The notes: generated by a model not told the origin, from the sequence alone. Counted from the first letter of the stretch, positions 14,990-23,976 are shown. The stretch is DNA of 64,000 bases from PCRC01 sp017848435 (GCA_965284315.1 OZ260072.1:1674001-1738000); one strand, 5' to 3'. Made by a program: numbers and translations.

Positions 14990-15928
14990 GTGGGGTACAG
15001 CAATAGGGAGGCGGATGCGACAGCCCATATCATCAAAGCCCAGAACGCGTATCGGGAGCATCAGCGCGCCATCAGGGTAAGCAGTGCGCTGGGGTTCGAC
15101 TACGTGTGGAAGACCGACGCGGACGGCGAGCACCTTCACAAAGTCTCCGCAGGCAGACCCCTGTGGCATTTCGGCTTGCGCAATGCCAAGCTGGAGGGCA
15201 TTGCAGGCGCCCATGCTCTGCGGAAGGCTGCTGCTATCACGGATCTCGAACGTTGGGGCCAAGAGGTACTGCGCATGCAGCGCCTGAATGTCGCACACCA
15301 AGTGGGCCGGCTGCTAACCACTCCCGTCAAGGTGCTTGACGTGTTCTGGCGCCACGGCCTTATGGACTATTACACGGTGATCGGCACATATGCGATGTAT
15401 GCCTACGAGGCTGCCGCCGGCGTCGTCTTTGATGAGCCCACGATGGCAACCAACGACGTCGACCTCTTCTACACAGCCCCCGAACGAATGAAGTTCGCGC
15501 AGGTTCTGCCCGACCATCAGAGCATGGTGGAAGTCCTGCAGGAGGCGGATCCCACCTTCGACCGAAATGAGGATGACAAGTCTTCTGCGATGAATGGCGA
15601 GGGGTTTTCGATTGACTTCTTGCGGCGCGACGAGTCCGAGCAGTTCACGGACGCATTCTCCTTCTCGGGAACAGACGGTGACATCTACCCTGTGAAGGCA
15701 ATGCGCTCGACCAGGTTCCTGGGCTCACCCCCGTTCGAGCAGATCGTGATCGCCGTTGACGGCTCGATGACTGTGATGCGAACCATCGATCCCAAGACCT
15801 TTATGGAGTTCAAGGAGTGGATGTCCGGCCAAGATGATCGCGCAGCCCTGAAACGAAACCGCGACAGGCTTCAGGCCTTGGCCATCAAGCAATTGCTGGC
15901 GGAAGGCCGCCTTATCTCAAGGCTCTAG
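14990..15928 (+). CDS. GSU2403-like nucleotidyltransferase-fold protein
   Basis: A 312-residue protein of the GSU2403/NTP_transf_8 type. The first 110 residues are helical; the NTase core starts with YYTVIGTYAMYAY (127-139), followed by the metal-binding pair in TNDVDLFY (Asp156 and Asp158). A third acidic residue may lie in FSIDFLRRDES (residues 204-214). The start is GTG at 14990, directly after the upstream TAG, with no visible ribosome site, so translation probably depends on re-initiation and the two proteins would be made together. The family occurs in mobile and defence-rich DNA, but its substrate is not known to me. Confidence 0.7.
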   Translation: MGYSNREADATAHIIKAQNAYREHQRAIRVSSALGFDYVWKTDADGEHLHKVSAGRPLWHFGLRNAKLEGIAGAHALRKAAAITDLERWGQEVLRMQRLNVAHQVGRLLTTPVKVLDVFWRHGLMDYYTVIGTYAMYAYEAAAGVVFDEPTMATNDVDLFYTAPERMKFAQVLPDHQSMVEVLQEADPTFDRNEDDKSSAMNGEGFSIDFLRRDESEQFTDAFSFSGTDGDIYPVKAMRSTRFLGSPPFEQIVIAVDGSMTVMRTIDPKTFMEFKEWMSGQDDRAALKRNRDRLQALAIKQLLAEGRLISRL

Positions 15929-16109
15929 AGGCTCTAGGCGCACTGCAGCGAACAGAGAAATCGCCGACAACGGCCGGAATGTCGGTGGTGTGAATTAAGG
16001 ATTCTCCGTTAGCAACGGTCAGTTTGGTTTACCCAAACGTGTAAACGTGCTGCGCACAACATTCAATGGGCGCGGACACATTGACATTTACGACTCCAAA
16101 CTGCATTTT
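15929..16109. other. Right flank of the island
   Basis: No gene is seen. The stretch is AT-rich against the host and contains GTTTAC/GTAAAC half-sites around 16027-16047. I could not recognise a transposon end, integrase gene or att repeat. Confidence 0.4.
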
Positions 16110-16937
16110 CTAAAGTACTATCGCCCTCGAATACCTATCTTGGTCAGTATTTGAGGTATCCTCACTTGAGGAAGAAGCCTTAAATACCGTTTCATTTTTT
16201 TTAGCGGAGTGCGGCATCGACATCGCCACGCAGCAGGCCACGCCAGCCACGCTCAGCAGCGCGAGGGCCACGCCCGGCGCCAGGCCAAAGGGCCGCTCGC
16301 CCGGCATCTGGCCACTGGCATTGGCCACGGCCGTTTGCAGCGCGGGCGGGCGCAGGTGCATCAGCTGGGCCAGCACCAGCATCACGGTGGTGCTGAAGAG
16401 GGCCAGGCCCCAGTAGGTCTGGCGCCAGCCCACGGTTTCCACGAAGTGCTGCACGATGGGCGGCCAGATGGCGCCGCCCAGGTAGTTGCCGCTGGCGCAC
16501 ACCGCCACCGCAATGCCGCGCCGGCGGGCAAACCAGAGCGAGGTGTCGGCCAGGAGCGGCGAGAAGGTGGCCGCTGCCCCGCACAGGCCGATCAGCAGGC
16601 CGTGCACCAGCGCAAAGGCGGTGATGTTGCCGGCCAGCGCGGCGGCGATGTAGCCCAGCCCCAGGCACACCGCGCCGATCTGCAGCGGCACCGCCACGCC
16701 AAAGCGGTCGGCCAGTTTGCCCATGGCGATGCCGCCGGCGCCAAAGCCCACCATCAGCAGCGTGTAGGGCAAGGAGGCGGCGGCGCGGGTCACGCCAAAG
16801 TCGGCCTGCACGGCGGGCAGCACCACCGGCACCACGTACATGCCGCTGGCCCCCACCGTCATGATGGCCAGCGTGACCAGCAGGCGCAGCCAGGCCTGGC
16901 GCGAGTCGATCAGGTCGGGGCTGGCGAAGCGGGCCAT
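16110..16937 (-). pseudogene. MFS transporter, C-terminally truncated by the island
   Basis: The first 240 residues are an ordinary MFS transporter: a cytoplasmic start, six or seven hydrophobic helices and the loop motif GKLADRFG. The frame then ends in 35 polar residues (after AMSMP) unlike any membrane protein, about 160 residues short of a normal 400-residue MFS protein. The switch falls at about 16,212, where base composition also changes from host-like to AT-rich. The simplest reading is that the island entered or replaced the 3' half of this gene. The missing part may lie at the far left end of the island, outside the window. A functional half-transporter is unlikely. Confidence 0.8.
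16147..16202 (+). terminator. Possible terminator of the NTase pair at the island edge
   Basis: GTATTTGAGG (16147-16156) can pair with CCTTAAATAC (16178-16187) at 9 of 10 positions; inside the loop lie TGAGG/CCTCA repeats. Eight T follow at 16195-16202. The distance of 7 nt to the T-run is long for a strong intrinsic terminator. Confidence 0.4.
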
Positions 16938-16946
16938 GGTTGTGGG

Positions 16947-17450
16947 CTAACGCAGCAATTCAACCAGCCGCTGCAGCGCGTGCTGCACGGTGGCGGCGCG
17001 CACGGCGGCGCGGTCGCCGGCAAAGCGGCGGGTTTCGCTGCGGAGCTGGCCGTGCACCACGAAGCCAAACCACACGGTGCCGACCGGTTTGGCCGGGCTG
17101 CCGCCGGTGGGGCCGGCAATGCCGGTGACCGCCACGCTGACTTGCGCATGGGCATGGTTCAGCGCGCCCAGCGCCATCGCACGGGCCACCGGTTCGCTCA
17201 CCGCGCCATGTGTGGCGATCAGCGCGGCGTCCACCCCCAGCGCTTCGGTTTTGGCGTCGTTGGAGTAGGTGACAAAGCCGCGTTCGAACCACGCGCTGGA
17301 ACCGGGGAGTTCGGTGCAGGTGGCGGCGATCAAACCGCCGGTGCAACTCTCGGCGGTGGCGAGTTGCAGGCTCTTTTGCACCAGAATCTGCGCCAAATCG
17401 GCGGCAAGCCTTAGTGAAATCTCGCGACTAAGCTCTGAATTTGATAGCAT
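16947..17450 (-). CDS. pncC: Nicotinamide-nucleotide amidase, CinA C-terminal type
   Basis: A 167-residue stand-alone CinA_C domain. The family motifs ATAESCTGG (about 29-37) and the later VAVTGIAGPTGG are present. The enzyme deamidates NMN to nicotinate mononucleotide in pyridine nucleotide recycling. The ATG at 17450 starts 4 nt after the pgpA stop on the same strand. The first 20 codons coincide with a copy of the dispersed intergenic repeat (17391-17450), so the N-terminus may have been remodelled by it. Confidence 0.9.
   Translation of the reverse strand: MLSNSELSREISLRLAADLAQILVQKSLQLATAESCTGGLIAATCTELPGSSAWFERGFVTYSNDAKTEALGVDAALIATHGAVSEPVARAMALGALNHAHAQVSVAVTGIAGPTGGSPAKPVGTVWFGFVVHGQLRSETRRFAGDRAAVRAATVQHALQRLVELLR
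17391..17450 (+). repeat. Dispersed intergenic repeat, copy 1 (overlaps the pncC start)
   Basis: It shares GCCAAAT-GGCGGCAAGCC-TAGTG with the copy at 51992-52068, with single changes, and ends in the same (A/T)ATAGCA motif. Here the repeat runs into coding sequence and supplies the pncC start region. Confidence 0.55.
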
Positions 17451-17454
17451 TTTC

Positions 17455-18003
17455 TCACCAGGCACGCCACAGCGCGACCACCAGCAAGGTGCAGAAGGCC
17501 GCCACCAGGTCGTCGAACAGGATGCCGAAACCCCCGCGTGGGCCAAAGCCCTTGAAGTGCTGGTCGGCCCAGCCCACCGGGCCGGGTTTGGCGGCGTCGA
17601 AGTAGCGGAACAGCACGAACGCGGCCAGCTGGCCCCAGAAACCGGTGGGCAGCACCAGCCACAGCACCAGCCAGAAGGCGACGATCTCGTCCCAGACGAT
17701 GTTGCCCGGGTCCAGCGTGTTCAGGTGGCGGGCGGTGACTGTGCAGGCCCACCAGCCCGCCGCGAGCGACACCGCGATCAGCAAGCCGAGCTGCACGACG
17801 TTCAGGTACTGCTGCAGCACCAGCCAGGCCAGCCAGGCCCACAGCGTGCCCGCGGTGCCGGGGGCCACCGGGCTGAGGCCGGCGCCAAAACCCAATGCCA
17901 GCATGTGCGCCGGGTGGGCCAGCATGAAGCGGGGGGTGGCGCGGGTGGGCGCGCGGGGCAACGGTGGGGCAGCGGTGGTCAGGTCGGGTGCGGGGGTGTC
18001 CAT
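17455..18003 (-). CDS. pgpA: Phosphatidylglycerophosphatase A
   Basis: A 182-residue integral membrane protein. It shows the family's GFGAGLSPVAPGTAGTL motif (about 38-54), PGNIVWDEIVAFWL (about 99-112) and the C-terminal RGGFGILFDDLVAA region. PgpA removes the phosphate of phosphatidylglycerophosphate in the last step of phosphatidylglycerol synthesis at the inner membrane. It is preceded by thiL at 6 nt and followed by pncC at 4 nt, the usual betaproteobacterial order. The Pro/Thr-rich first 25 residues could mean a start further in, at Met27 or Met34. Confidence 0.92.
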   Translation of the reverse strand: MDTPAPDLTTAAPPLPRAPTRATPRFMLAHPAHMLALGFGAGLSPVAPGTAGTLWAWLAWLVLQQYLNVVQLGLLIAVSLAAGWWACTVTARHLNTLDPGNIVWDEIVAFWLVLWLVLPTGFWGQLAAFVLFRYFDAAKPGPVGWADQHFKGFGPRGGFGILFDDLVAAFCTLLVVALWRAW

Positions 18004-18009
18004 GGGGCC

Positions 18010-18975
18010 TCAGGCGAAGTGGTCGAAGGCGCCGAAGCGCTGCGTGAGCGGGCGGCCAGCGGCGTCCAGCAGGCGCAGGCCGGGCTCGGCGTCGATCTGG
18101 CCGATGCGGGTCACCGGCGTCTGGCTGCTGCGGGCGGCGGCTTGCACCGCGCTGCGGGCCGCAGCGGGGGCGGTGAACACGAGTTCGTAGTCGTCACCGC
18201 CGGCCAGCGCGCAGTCGAGCGCCAGGGCGGGGGGCAGTTGTTTCAGCGTGGCGCTGGTGGCGTCGGACGAGAACACGAACACCGTGTCCACCGTGGCGCC
18301 GCAATTCGATGCATTGAGGATGTGGCGCAGGTCGCCGAGCAAACCGTCGCTGACGTCAATGGCCGCGTGGGCGATGCCGCGCAACGCCATCCCGAGTGCG
18401 ACCCGTGGCGTGGGCTGCTCCATGCGGGCGCGCACGGCGGTGAAGGCGTCGGCCGGCAGCGACTGTGTGCCGCGGAACACTTCGAGTGCCAGCCGCGCGT
18501 CACCCACCTGGCCGCTGACGTAGAGGTCGTCCCCCGGCTGGGCGCGGTGGCGCAAAAGGGGTTCGTCGGGGGGGACTTCGCCGAACACGGTGATGCAGAT
18601 GTTCAGCGGGCCCTGGGTGGTGTCGCCACCGGCCAGCGGGCAGCCGTGGGCGTCGGCCAGCGCCAGCAGGCCACGCGAGAACGGTTCCAGCCAGGCTGCA
18701 TCGGCACGCGGCAAAGCGAGTGCGAGGGTGAAAGCCAGCGGCTTCGCGCCGCAGGCGGCGAGGTCGCTCAGGTTGACGGCCAGAGCCTTGTGGCCGAGCT
18801 TGAACGGGTCCACCGTGGAGAGGAAATGCCGGCCTTCGACCAGCATGTCGCTGGAGATGGCGAGCCGCATGCCGGGGCTGGGCTGCAGCAGCGCGCAGTC
18901 GTCGCCCACGCCCAGCACCACCGCGCCCGTGGGCGGGCGCTTGAAGTAGCGGTTGATCAGGTCAAATTCACCCAT
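18010..18975 (-). CDS. thiL: Thiamine-monophosphate kinase
   Basis: A 321-residue PurM/AIR-synthase-fold kinase, with GEFDLINRYF at the start, GVGDDCALL (about 23-31), the Mg-binding SSDMLVEGRHF (about 42-52) and AGGDTTQGP further on. It phosphorylates thiamine monophosphate to the diphosphate cofactor. I chose ATG 18975 over an upstream in-frame ATG because MGEFDLI is the usual family start; neither has a clear ribosome site. It heads the thiL-pgpA-pncC unit. Confidence 0.92.
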   Translation of the reverse strand: MGEFDLINRYFKRPPTGAVVLGVGDDCALLQPSPGMRLAISSDMLVEGRHFLSTVDPFKLGHKALAVNLSDLAACGAKPLAFTLALALPRADAAWLEPFSRGLLALADAHGCPLAGGDTTQGPLNICITVFGEVPPDEPLLRHRAQPGDDLYVSGQVGDARLALEVFRGTQSLPADAFTAVRARMEQPTPRVALGMALRGIAHAAIDVSDGLLGDLRHILNASNCGATVDTVFVFSSDATSATLKQLPPALALDCALAGGDDYELVFTAPAAARSAVQAAARSSQTPVTRIGQIDAEPGLRLLDAAGRPLTQRFGAFDHFA

Positions 18976-19016
18976 CACGGGAGCATACCGCCCCCGCACC
19001 TGTCGGCCGGGCCGGT

Positions 19017-20165
19017 TCAGGCGGGCACGCCGCGAAACTTCTGCGCCGCCTGGCGGATCACCTCGGCCAGCAGCTGCTCCTTGCCCTGCAGTTCGCGCAA
19101 CCAGCGGGCGTCGTTCTGGTTTTTGTTGACCTCGGTGCGCAGCAACTGCAGCGCACTGCTGGCGCCCAGGCCCTGGGCGTGCTGGTTGATCTGGTGCATG
19201 GTCAGCAGGATGTGCTCGCGCAGCGCCATGTGTTCGCCACTGGCCGGGTCCACATAGACCGCGTCCAGCCCGAAGCGGCAGGCCTGGAAACGGTTGTAGG
19301 TGTAGACGAGGTAGTCGTCTTCGTGCGGCACAAAGGGCTGGTCGCGCATCAGCCAGGCGGCGAGCGACTGCACATAGCCGGCCAGCGCGGCGGCGCGTTC
19401 GATGGTGAGCGGCGTGTCGAACACGCGGATCTCGATGGTGCCGAACTCGGGCTTGGGCCGGATGTCCCAGTAAAAGTCCTTCATGCTCTTGACCACGCCG
19501 GTGTGCGTCATCTTGTCGAAGTACTCGGAGAACTCGTCCCAGGTGAGCGCAAACGGCGCGCGGCCCGACAGCGGGAAGGCGAACACCGAGTTGAGGCGGG
19601 CCGAGTCAAACGCGGTGTCCTGCCCCTGCACATAGGGCGACGAGGCCGACAGCGCAATGAAGTGCGGGATGTAGCGGCTCATGCGGTGCAGCAGCTGCAG
19701 CGCGGTGTCGGCGTCGGGGCAGCCCACGTGCACGTGCTGGCCAAAGATGGTGAACTGCTTGGACAGGTAGCCGTAGAGTTCCGAGAGTTCGCGGAAGCGC
19801 GGCTTGTCGTAAATGCGGCGCTCGTGCCACTGCTGGAACGGGTGGGTGCCACCGCCGACCACCGCGATGTTGAGCTTGTCGGCGCTTTTCACCAGCGCGT
19901 CGCGCACCTGCGCGAGCTGGCCCAGCACCTCGGCCGACGAGTGGCACACGCCGGTGGAAATCTCGATCATGCTCGACGTCATTTCCGGCACCACGCTGCC
20001 GGGCAGCGTGTGCTGCTTCATCAGCCGCAGCATGTCGTCGGCGTAGGGCGCGAGGTCGTAGTCGTGGGTGTTGACGAGCTGCAGCTCCAGCTCCACGCCG
20101 AGCGACAGCGCGGCCGATTTCTGGAACGGCTCCAGCGTGCCTTTGGCGCGCAGCAGGTCAGTCAT
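19017..20165 (-). CDS. YbdK-type carboxylate-amine ligase (glutamate-cysteine ligase 2 family)
   Basis: A 382-residue member of the YbdK/GCS2 family, with LGVELELQLV near residue 22, the central GQHVHVG loop and the WDIRPKPEFGTIEIRVFD segment that builds the ATP-grasp-like active site. Members ligate glutamate to cysteine or other amines with ATP; the true substrate here is not decided by sequence. It overlaps the antiporter gene upstream by 8 bp, so the two are co-transcribed. Confidence 0.88.
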   Translation of the reverse strand: MTDLLRAKGTLEPFQKSAALSLGVELELQLVNTHDYDLAPYADDMLRLMKQHTLPGSVVPEMTSSMIEISTGVCHSSAEVLGQLAQVRDALVKSADKLNIAVVGGGTHPFQQWHERRIYDKPRFRELSELYGYLSKQFTIFGQHVHVGCPDADTALQLLHRMSRYIPHFIALSASSPYVQGQDTAFDSARLNSVFAFPLSGRAPFALTWDEFSEYFDKMTHTGVVKSMKDFYWDIRPKPEFGTIEIRVFDTPLTIERAAALAGYVQSLAAWLMRDQPFVPHEDDYLVYTYNRFQACRFGLDAVYVDPASGEHMALREHILLTMHQINQHAQGLGASSALQLLRTEVNKNQNDARWLRELQGKEQLLAEVIRQAAQKFRGVPA

Positions 20166-21414
20166 TCGCCGCTCCCGGTTGGGTGGTCAGGGCCAGGGGC
20201 TTGGCGCTTTCACCGGCGCGGTAAATCGCGTAGGTGGCGATCACCGCGCCCAGCACTTCCATCAGCAAAATGGCCGGCAAGGCGACCCGCGCGATGCGCG
20301 GCCCCAGCACGGCCGACGACGACGCGAACTGCGACACCAGCAGCAGCGCCACCGACGACATCGGCGACATCGCGCAACCGACCCAGAACGACTGTTTCCA
20401 GCTCGCGCCACTGCCGGGGTTGAGCAGCGCCACGCCGACCATCTTGGCCAGCCCGCGCGCCAGCACCAGCGCAATCACCAGCCCAGCCACCGGCCGGCTC
20501 CAGTCGGCCTGCGCGGCCACGGTGGAGACCAGCACAAACATCAGCATGGTCAGCATCGACGACGCAGTGCCCAGCTGCTTGGGCCAGGCCCAGGGTCGCG
20601 GGCTCAGCTGCTTGAGCAGCATGCCGCCAATCAACGCCGCCAGTGGGGCCGAGCCGCCAAAGTGCGCCGCCAGCGCGGCGCCGGCGGCAATCAGCGCCAG
20701 CAGCAAGATGGCGGTGTTCTCGCTGGTCGGGCTCATCACCCGCAGCGCCGAACGCAGCGCCAGCGCCAGCAGGCCCCCCACCACCAGCGACAGGCCCAGC
20801 ACCACCACCACCGGGTAAATGGTTGCCACCAGGCCGATTTCCGACTGCTCCATCAGCCCCGCCTTGGCGCTGCCCAGCGTCAGCGCGTAGAGCGTGCCCA
20901 GGGTTGAGAGCACGATGGCGCGTTCGGTCACCGGGCCGGCGGCGCGGGTATCGATCATCACCCGCGTCAGCACCGCCGGCGAGGCGACCATCGCGATCAG
21001 CGCCAGCGGTGCCGCGACGTTGGCGGCCACGCCAAACAAACGCATCACCAGGTACACCGCGATGAAGGTCAGCGTCGACTCGGCCAGGCTTTGCAGCAGC
21101 ACCATCGGGTTGTGGCGGAACCAGCGCAACGGGATGCGGCCCCCGGCCTCGAACAGCACCACCGCCACCGCCAGTTCCAGCAAAAACAGCCCAATGCCCT
21201 GCAGCGGCCAGACCGCGCCGCTGAAGCCGGCCAGGCCGGCAAAGGTGCCCACCACCGAATAGCCCACCACCTTGGGCAGGCCGCTGTAACGCTGCACCAG
21301 GTGGCCCGCCGCCGCGGCCAGCGCCAGCAGCAGCGACCACTGCAGCGTGGGCAACCCGGCCGAAGGCCGGAGCCAGTTGGCCCAGTCCGACCAGATGGCC
21401 AGCAGTTCGTTCAT
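20158..21414 (-). CDS. CPA2-type cation:proton antiporter
   Basis: A 418-residue membrane protein with about 12 hydrophobic helices and the features of the Kef/CPA2 family: FLLELAVAVVLFEAGGRI early and a second half rich in Gly/Ala helices. There is no C-terminal TrkA-N domain. It should exchange K+ or Na+ for protons at the inner membrane. The start is ATG 21414, with AAGGAC about 7 nt upstream; a long frame further upstream is not coding. Its 3' end overlaps the YbdK-type ligase gene. Confidence 0.85.
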   Translation of the reverse strand: MNELLAIWSDWANWLRPSAGLPTLQWSLLLALAAAAGHLVQRYSGLPKVVGYSVVGTFAGLAGFSGAVWPLQGIGLFLLELAVAVVLFEAGGRIPLRWFRHNPMVLLQSLAESTLTFIAVYLVMRLFGVAANVAAPLALIAMVASPAVLTRVMIDTRAAGPVTERAIVLSTLGTLYALTLGSAKAGLMEQSEIGLVATIYPVVVVLGLSLVVGGLLALALRSALRVMSPTSENTAILLLALIAAGAALAAHFGGSAPLAALIGGMLLKQLSPRPWAWPKQLGTASSMLTMLMFVLVSTVAAQADWSRPVAGLVIALVLARGLAKMVGVALLNPGSGASWKQSFWVGCAMSPMSSVALLLVSQFASSSAVLGPRIARVALPAILLMEVLGAVIATYAIYRAGESAKPLALTTQPGAAND

Positions 21415-21577
21415 GTGTTTCGTCCTTGTGTGTGCACAGCGGTCGGCAGTGGCCGGTGTGTGCGCGCCCTCTGGCAGCAGGCCGCTGGCGCCTGGGGCTT
21501 GCGGCACCGCCAAGGTGTGGCCAGAATTTACACCGCACACCGCCGTCCGCCTGTAGGACGGCGCCCACAATGCAGCG

Positions 21578-23590
21578 CTAGACCAGCGGTCTGTCGGCGC
21601 CGGGTACGAAGAAAGTCTTCGGTTCGCTGCGGGCACGTGCCCAGATGGCCGCCCGGATGCGCGCCCGGTCCACGCCGCTGACGTTGTGCGCCTGCAGCGC
21701 CAGCCGGAAGGCGAGGTAGAAGCTCACGCCGAGGTTCAGCGCGCCAATCACCGGGATGGCGGCCACCGCCCACCACAGCGCAGGCTCGCGCAGCACCTCC
21801 CAGCCCAGCGCCGTACCGGCCGCCGCCAGTTGCCCGGACGACAGCGTGACGTGGCGCGCCTGCAGGCCGAGCGCAAAAAACTCGGCAAACGCCGGCACCA
21901 GCCCGAGCATGAAACCCAGCGCGATGTTGGAGGCAAAGCCCGAGATGTTCAGGCGCATGAACTGCGCCCAGCGGGCCGCCCGGGCCTCGCCCAGCACGGC
22001 GGTGATGCGCGGGTTGTAGCGCATGGCCGAGCCCATGCGGTGCAGCACAAACCAGTTTTCTGCCCAGCCCGCCAGCAGGCTGGCCGCGAACAGCAGCACG
22101 CCGGTGAAGGCCGCAAACAGGGGCGTGGGCCCGAGCAGCGTGAGCGAGTCCAGCACGTGGTGGGCTTCTTTCGCGTCGATCATCGAATGCCCGAAGCCGA
22201 GCGACATCACCACGCTGGCCAGCACCACCACCGGCACCACCACGCCCACGTTGCCCAGCACCGCGGCCACCTGCGAGCGCACCAGGTGGGTGACCTCGTC
22301 CACAAACTCGGCGATGGCGGAGCCGGTGCCCAGGTCTTTGAGTTTGGCGGCCATGGCGGGCGCGGTCATGGCCGGCTGCTTGGTGGCCAGCGTGCAGTGC
22401 AGCAGCTGGATGACCACAAAACTGGCGGCGTACATCAGCCCGGCCCAGAAGCCGCCCCAGAAGGCGCCCAGCCCCAGGCCGACCAGCAGGAATTTGAGCC
22501 AGGTGGTCACGGCGGTGAGCGCACCGCCACCGGCCGCCTTGCGCAGCATGGTGGTGTATTCGGCGCGGGTGCGGGTGATGTAGTTTTCACCTGTCTCTGC
22601 GCTGCGCTCGGCCATCTTGGCGGCCAGCAGCGAGGAGTTGGCCGCCACCAGCGCACGCACGCTGTTGCGGTCTTGCCCCATCACCACCAGCCGCGCCAAC
22701 AGCTTCACCGCGGTTTGCGCCGGTGTGGGCGAGACCAGGCAGTCCAGCAGGTCGCGGATGCGCAGGAAACGCTCGCGCAGCTGGCGCAGCCGGAACACCA
22801 GGCCAACCGAAATGCCGTGTTCGTCCAGGTGGGTGTAGATGCCGGCGACCGCCTGGCGGCAGGCGTCGAGCTGCTCGCGCAGGTGGGCGGCGGCGGCGTG
22901 CAGGCGCTCGGTCGGGTCGGCCGGCGGGGGCGTCAGCGGATCGAGCTCCCGGCGCAGGGCCGAGAGGGCGGCGGCCAGCGCGTGGAAGGGCTGGGCCTGG
23001 CGCGCGCCGTCGCTCATGCGCAGCCGCAGCTCGGGCGCGAAGCCGGTGGCGCAGACCTGCACCGTGCAGTAGGTGATGGCGTCCAGCACGGTGCGCTGCC
23101 AGCGTTGCCAGGGCGGGGCGGCGTTGGGCCCCGGCGTGGGGGTGAGCACCTGCACCAGCCGCGCCAGCAGGTGTTCGTCGAGCTGGGCCAGCCACTGCGC
23201 GTCAAAGCGCTGGGGCAGGGCGAGCGCAAACAGCTCGGCGGCGTCCAGCGTTTCCGGTGTCACCGGCAGCAGCTTGCGGCGCAGGCGGTCGGCCAGCTCG
23301 CTGGTGAAGGCGGTGCGCGGGGCAAAACCAAAGTCGGCCAGCAGCACGGTGATGTCCACCGTACCGACCAGCGCCTGCCACCAGGCCTGCAGCGGCTGGC
23401 GGAAATCGGCGCGGGCTTCGGCGGCTTCCACCAGCGCCAGCACGCGGCGGGCGGCGGCCTCGGCCGAGGCTTCGTCGCCGCGCACCCACTTGAGCAGGTC
23501 GATCAGCCACAGGTGGCGCTCGGCCAGCGGGGCCTCTGGGTCGAGCCGCGCCAGCAGGGTGAGGAGGTCGGGCGGGGTGGGCCGATTCAA
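21578..23590 (-). CDS. COG4389 membrane protein (SpecificRecomb/Gcr family)
   Basis: A 670-residue protein. The N-terminal 330 residues are soluble and helical; the C-terminal half holds several membrane helices (for example LKFLLVGLGLGAFWGGFWAG and GVVVPVVVLASVVMSLG). The family is often labelled site-specific recombinase, but no tyrosine or serine recombinase motif is visible, and I see no sign of a mobile element. The ATG overlaps the apaG stop as ATGA, a pairing typical of this bacterial group. Function unknown. Confidence 0.8.
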   Translation of the reverse strand: MNRPTPPDLLTLLARLDPEAPLAERHLWLIDLLKWVRGDEASAEAAARRVLALVEAAEARADFRQPLQAWWQALVGTVDITVLLADFGFAPRTAFTSELADRLRRKLLPVTPETLDAAELFALALPQRFDAQWLAQLDEHLLARLVQVLTPTPGPNAAPPWQRWQRTVLDAITYCTVQVCATGFAPELRLRMSDGARQAQPFHALAAALSALRRELDPLTPPPADPTERLHAAAAHLREQLDACRQAVAGIYTHLDEHGISVGLVFRLRQLRERFLRIRDLLDCLVSPTPAQTAVKLLARLVVMGQDRNSVRALVAANSSLLAAKMAERSAETGENYITRTRAEYTTMLRKAAGGGALTAVTTWLKFLLVGLGLGAFWGGFWAGLMYAASFVVIQLLHCTLATKQPAMTAPAMAAKLKDLGTGSAIAEFVDEVTHLVRSQVAAVLGNVGVVVPVVVLASVVMSLGFGHSMIDAKEAHHVLDSLTLLGPTPLFAAFTGVLLFAASLLAGWAENWFVLHRMGSAMRYNPRITAVLGEARAARWAQFMRLNISGFASNIALGFMLGLVPAFAEFFALGLQARHVTLSSGQLAAAGTALGWEVLREPALWWAVAAIPVIGALNLGVSFYLAFRLALQAHNVSGVDRARIRAAIWARARSEPKTFFVPGADRPLV

Positions 23591-23976
23591 TGCAGCACCC
23601 GGCCGGTGCCGAGCACGTTGGCCTCCAGCACAAAAAGTTTGACGGGCGCGTCAAACCGGGTCGCGTCTTCGGCCATGCAGAAATAGGTGCCGTGCATGGT
23701 GCCGGTGGCGGTGCGCAACCGGCTGCCGCTGGTGTATTCAAACGCTTCGCCGGGCTTGAGCAGCGGCTGGTGGCCCACCACGCCCAGGCCCTTGACCTCT
23801 TCCGTGTGGCCGCTCGCGTCCACGATCACCCAGTGCCGCGCGATCAGCTGCGCCGGCACGTCTCCGGTGTTGCGGATGGTGACGGTGTAGGCGAAGCTGA
23901 ACAGGTTGGCGTCGGGCTGTGACTGGTCGGGCAGAAACTGCGGCTGGACGTCAACAGTGAATTCGTAGGTAGGCAT
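23587..23976 (-). CDS. apaG: ApaG protein
   Basis: A 129-residue single-domain protein with the fibronectin-like ApaG fold: FAYTVTIRNTGDVPAQLIAR, RHWVIVDASGHTEEVKGLG and the end segment GTMHGTYFCMAEDG-like (here ATGTMHGTYFCMAED). It has been linked to Co/Mg homeostasis and Ap4A metabolism, without a settled activity. It is followed directly by the COG4389 gene and is divergent from rpe. Confidence 0.92.
   Translation of the reverse strand: MPTYEFTVDVQPQFLPDQSQPDANLFSFAYTVTIRNTGDVPAQLIARHWVIVDASGHTEEVKGLGVVGHQPLLKPGEAFEYTSGSRLRTATGTMHGTYFCMAEDATRFDAPVKLFVLEANVLGTGRVLH

Noticed and set aside
1..16212. Insertion sequences, integrase or CRISPR array in the island
   Set aside because: I found no transposase or integrase protein, no terminal repeats with a target duplication, and no regularly spaced direct repeats.
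16209..17414. A 401-codon plus-strand frame opposite the MFS and pncC genes
   Set aside because: Its composition (Gly, His, Gln, Arg) is the antisense image of the real genes; the opposite strand has clear MFS and CinA motifs.
21578..23590. The usual label 'site-specific recombinase' for the COG4389 protein as evidence of a mobile element
   Set aside because: No recombinase catalytic motif is visible, the protein has several membrane helices, and it sits in a conserved host context with apaG.
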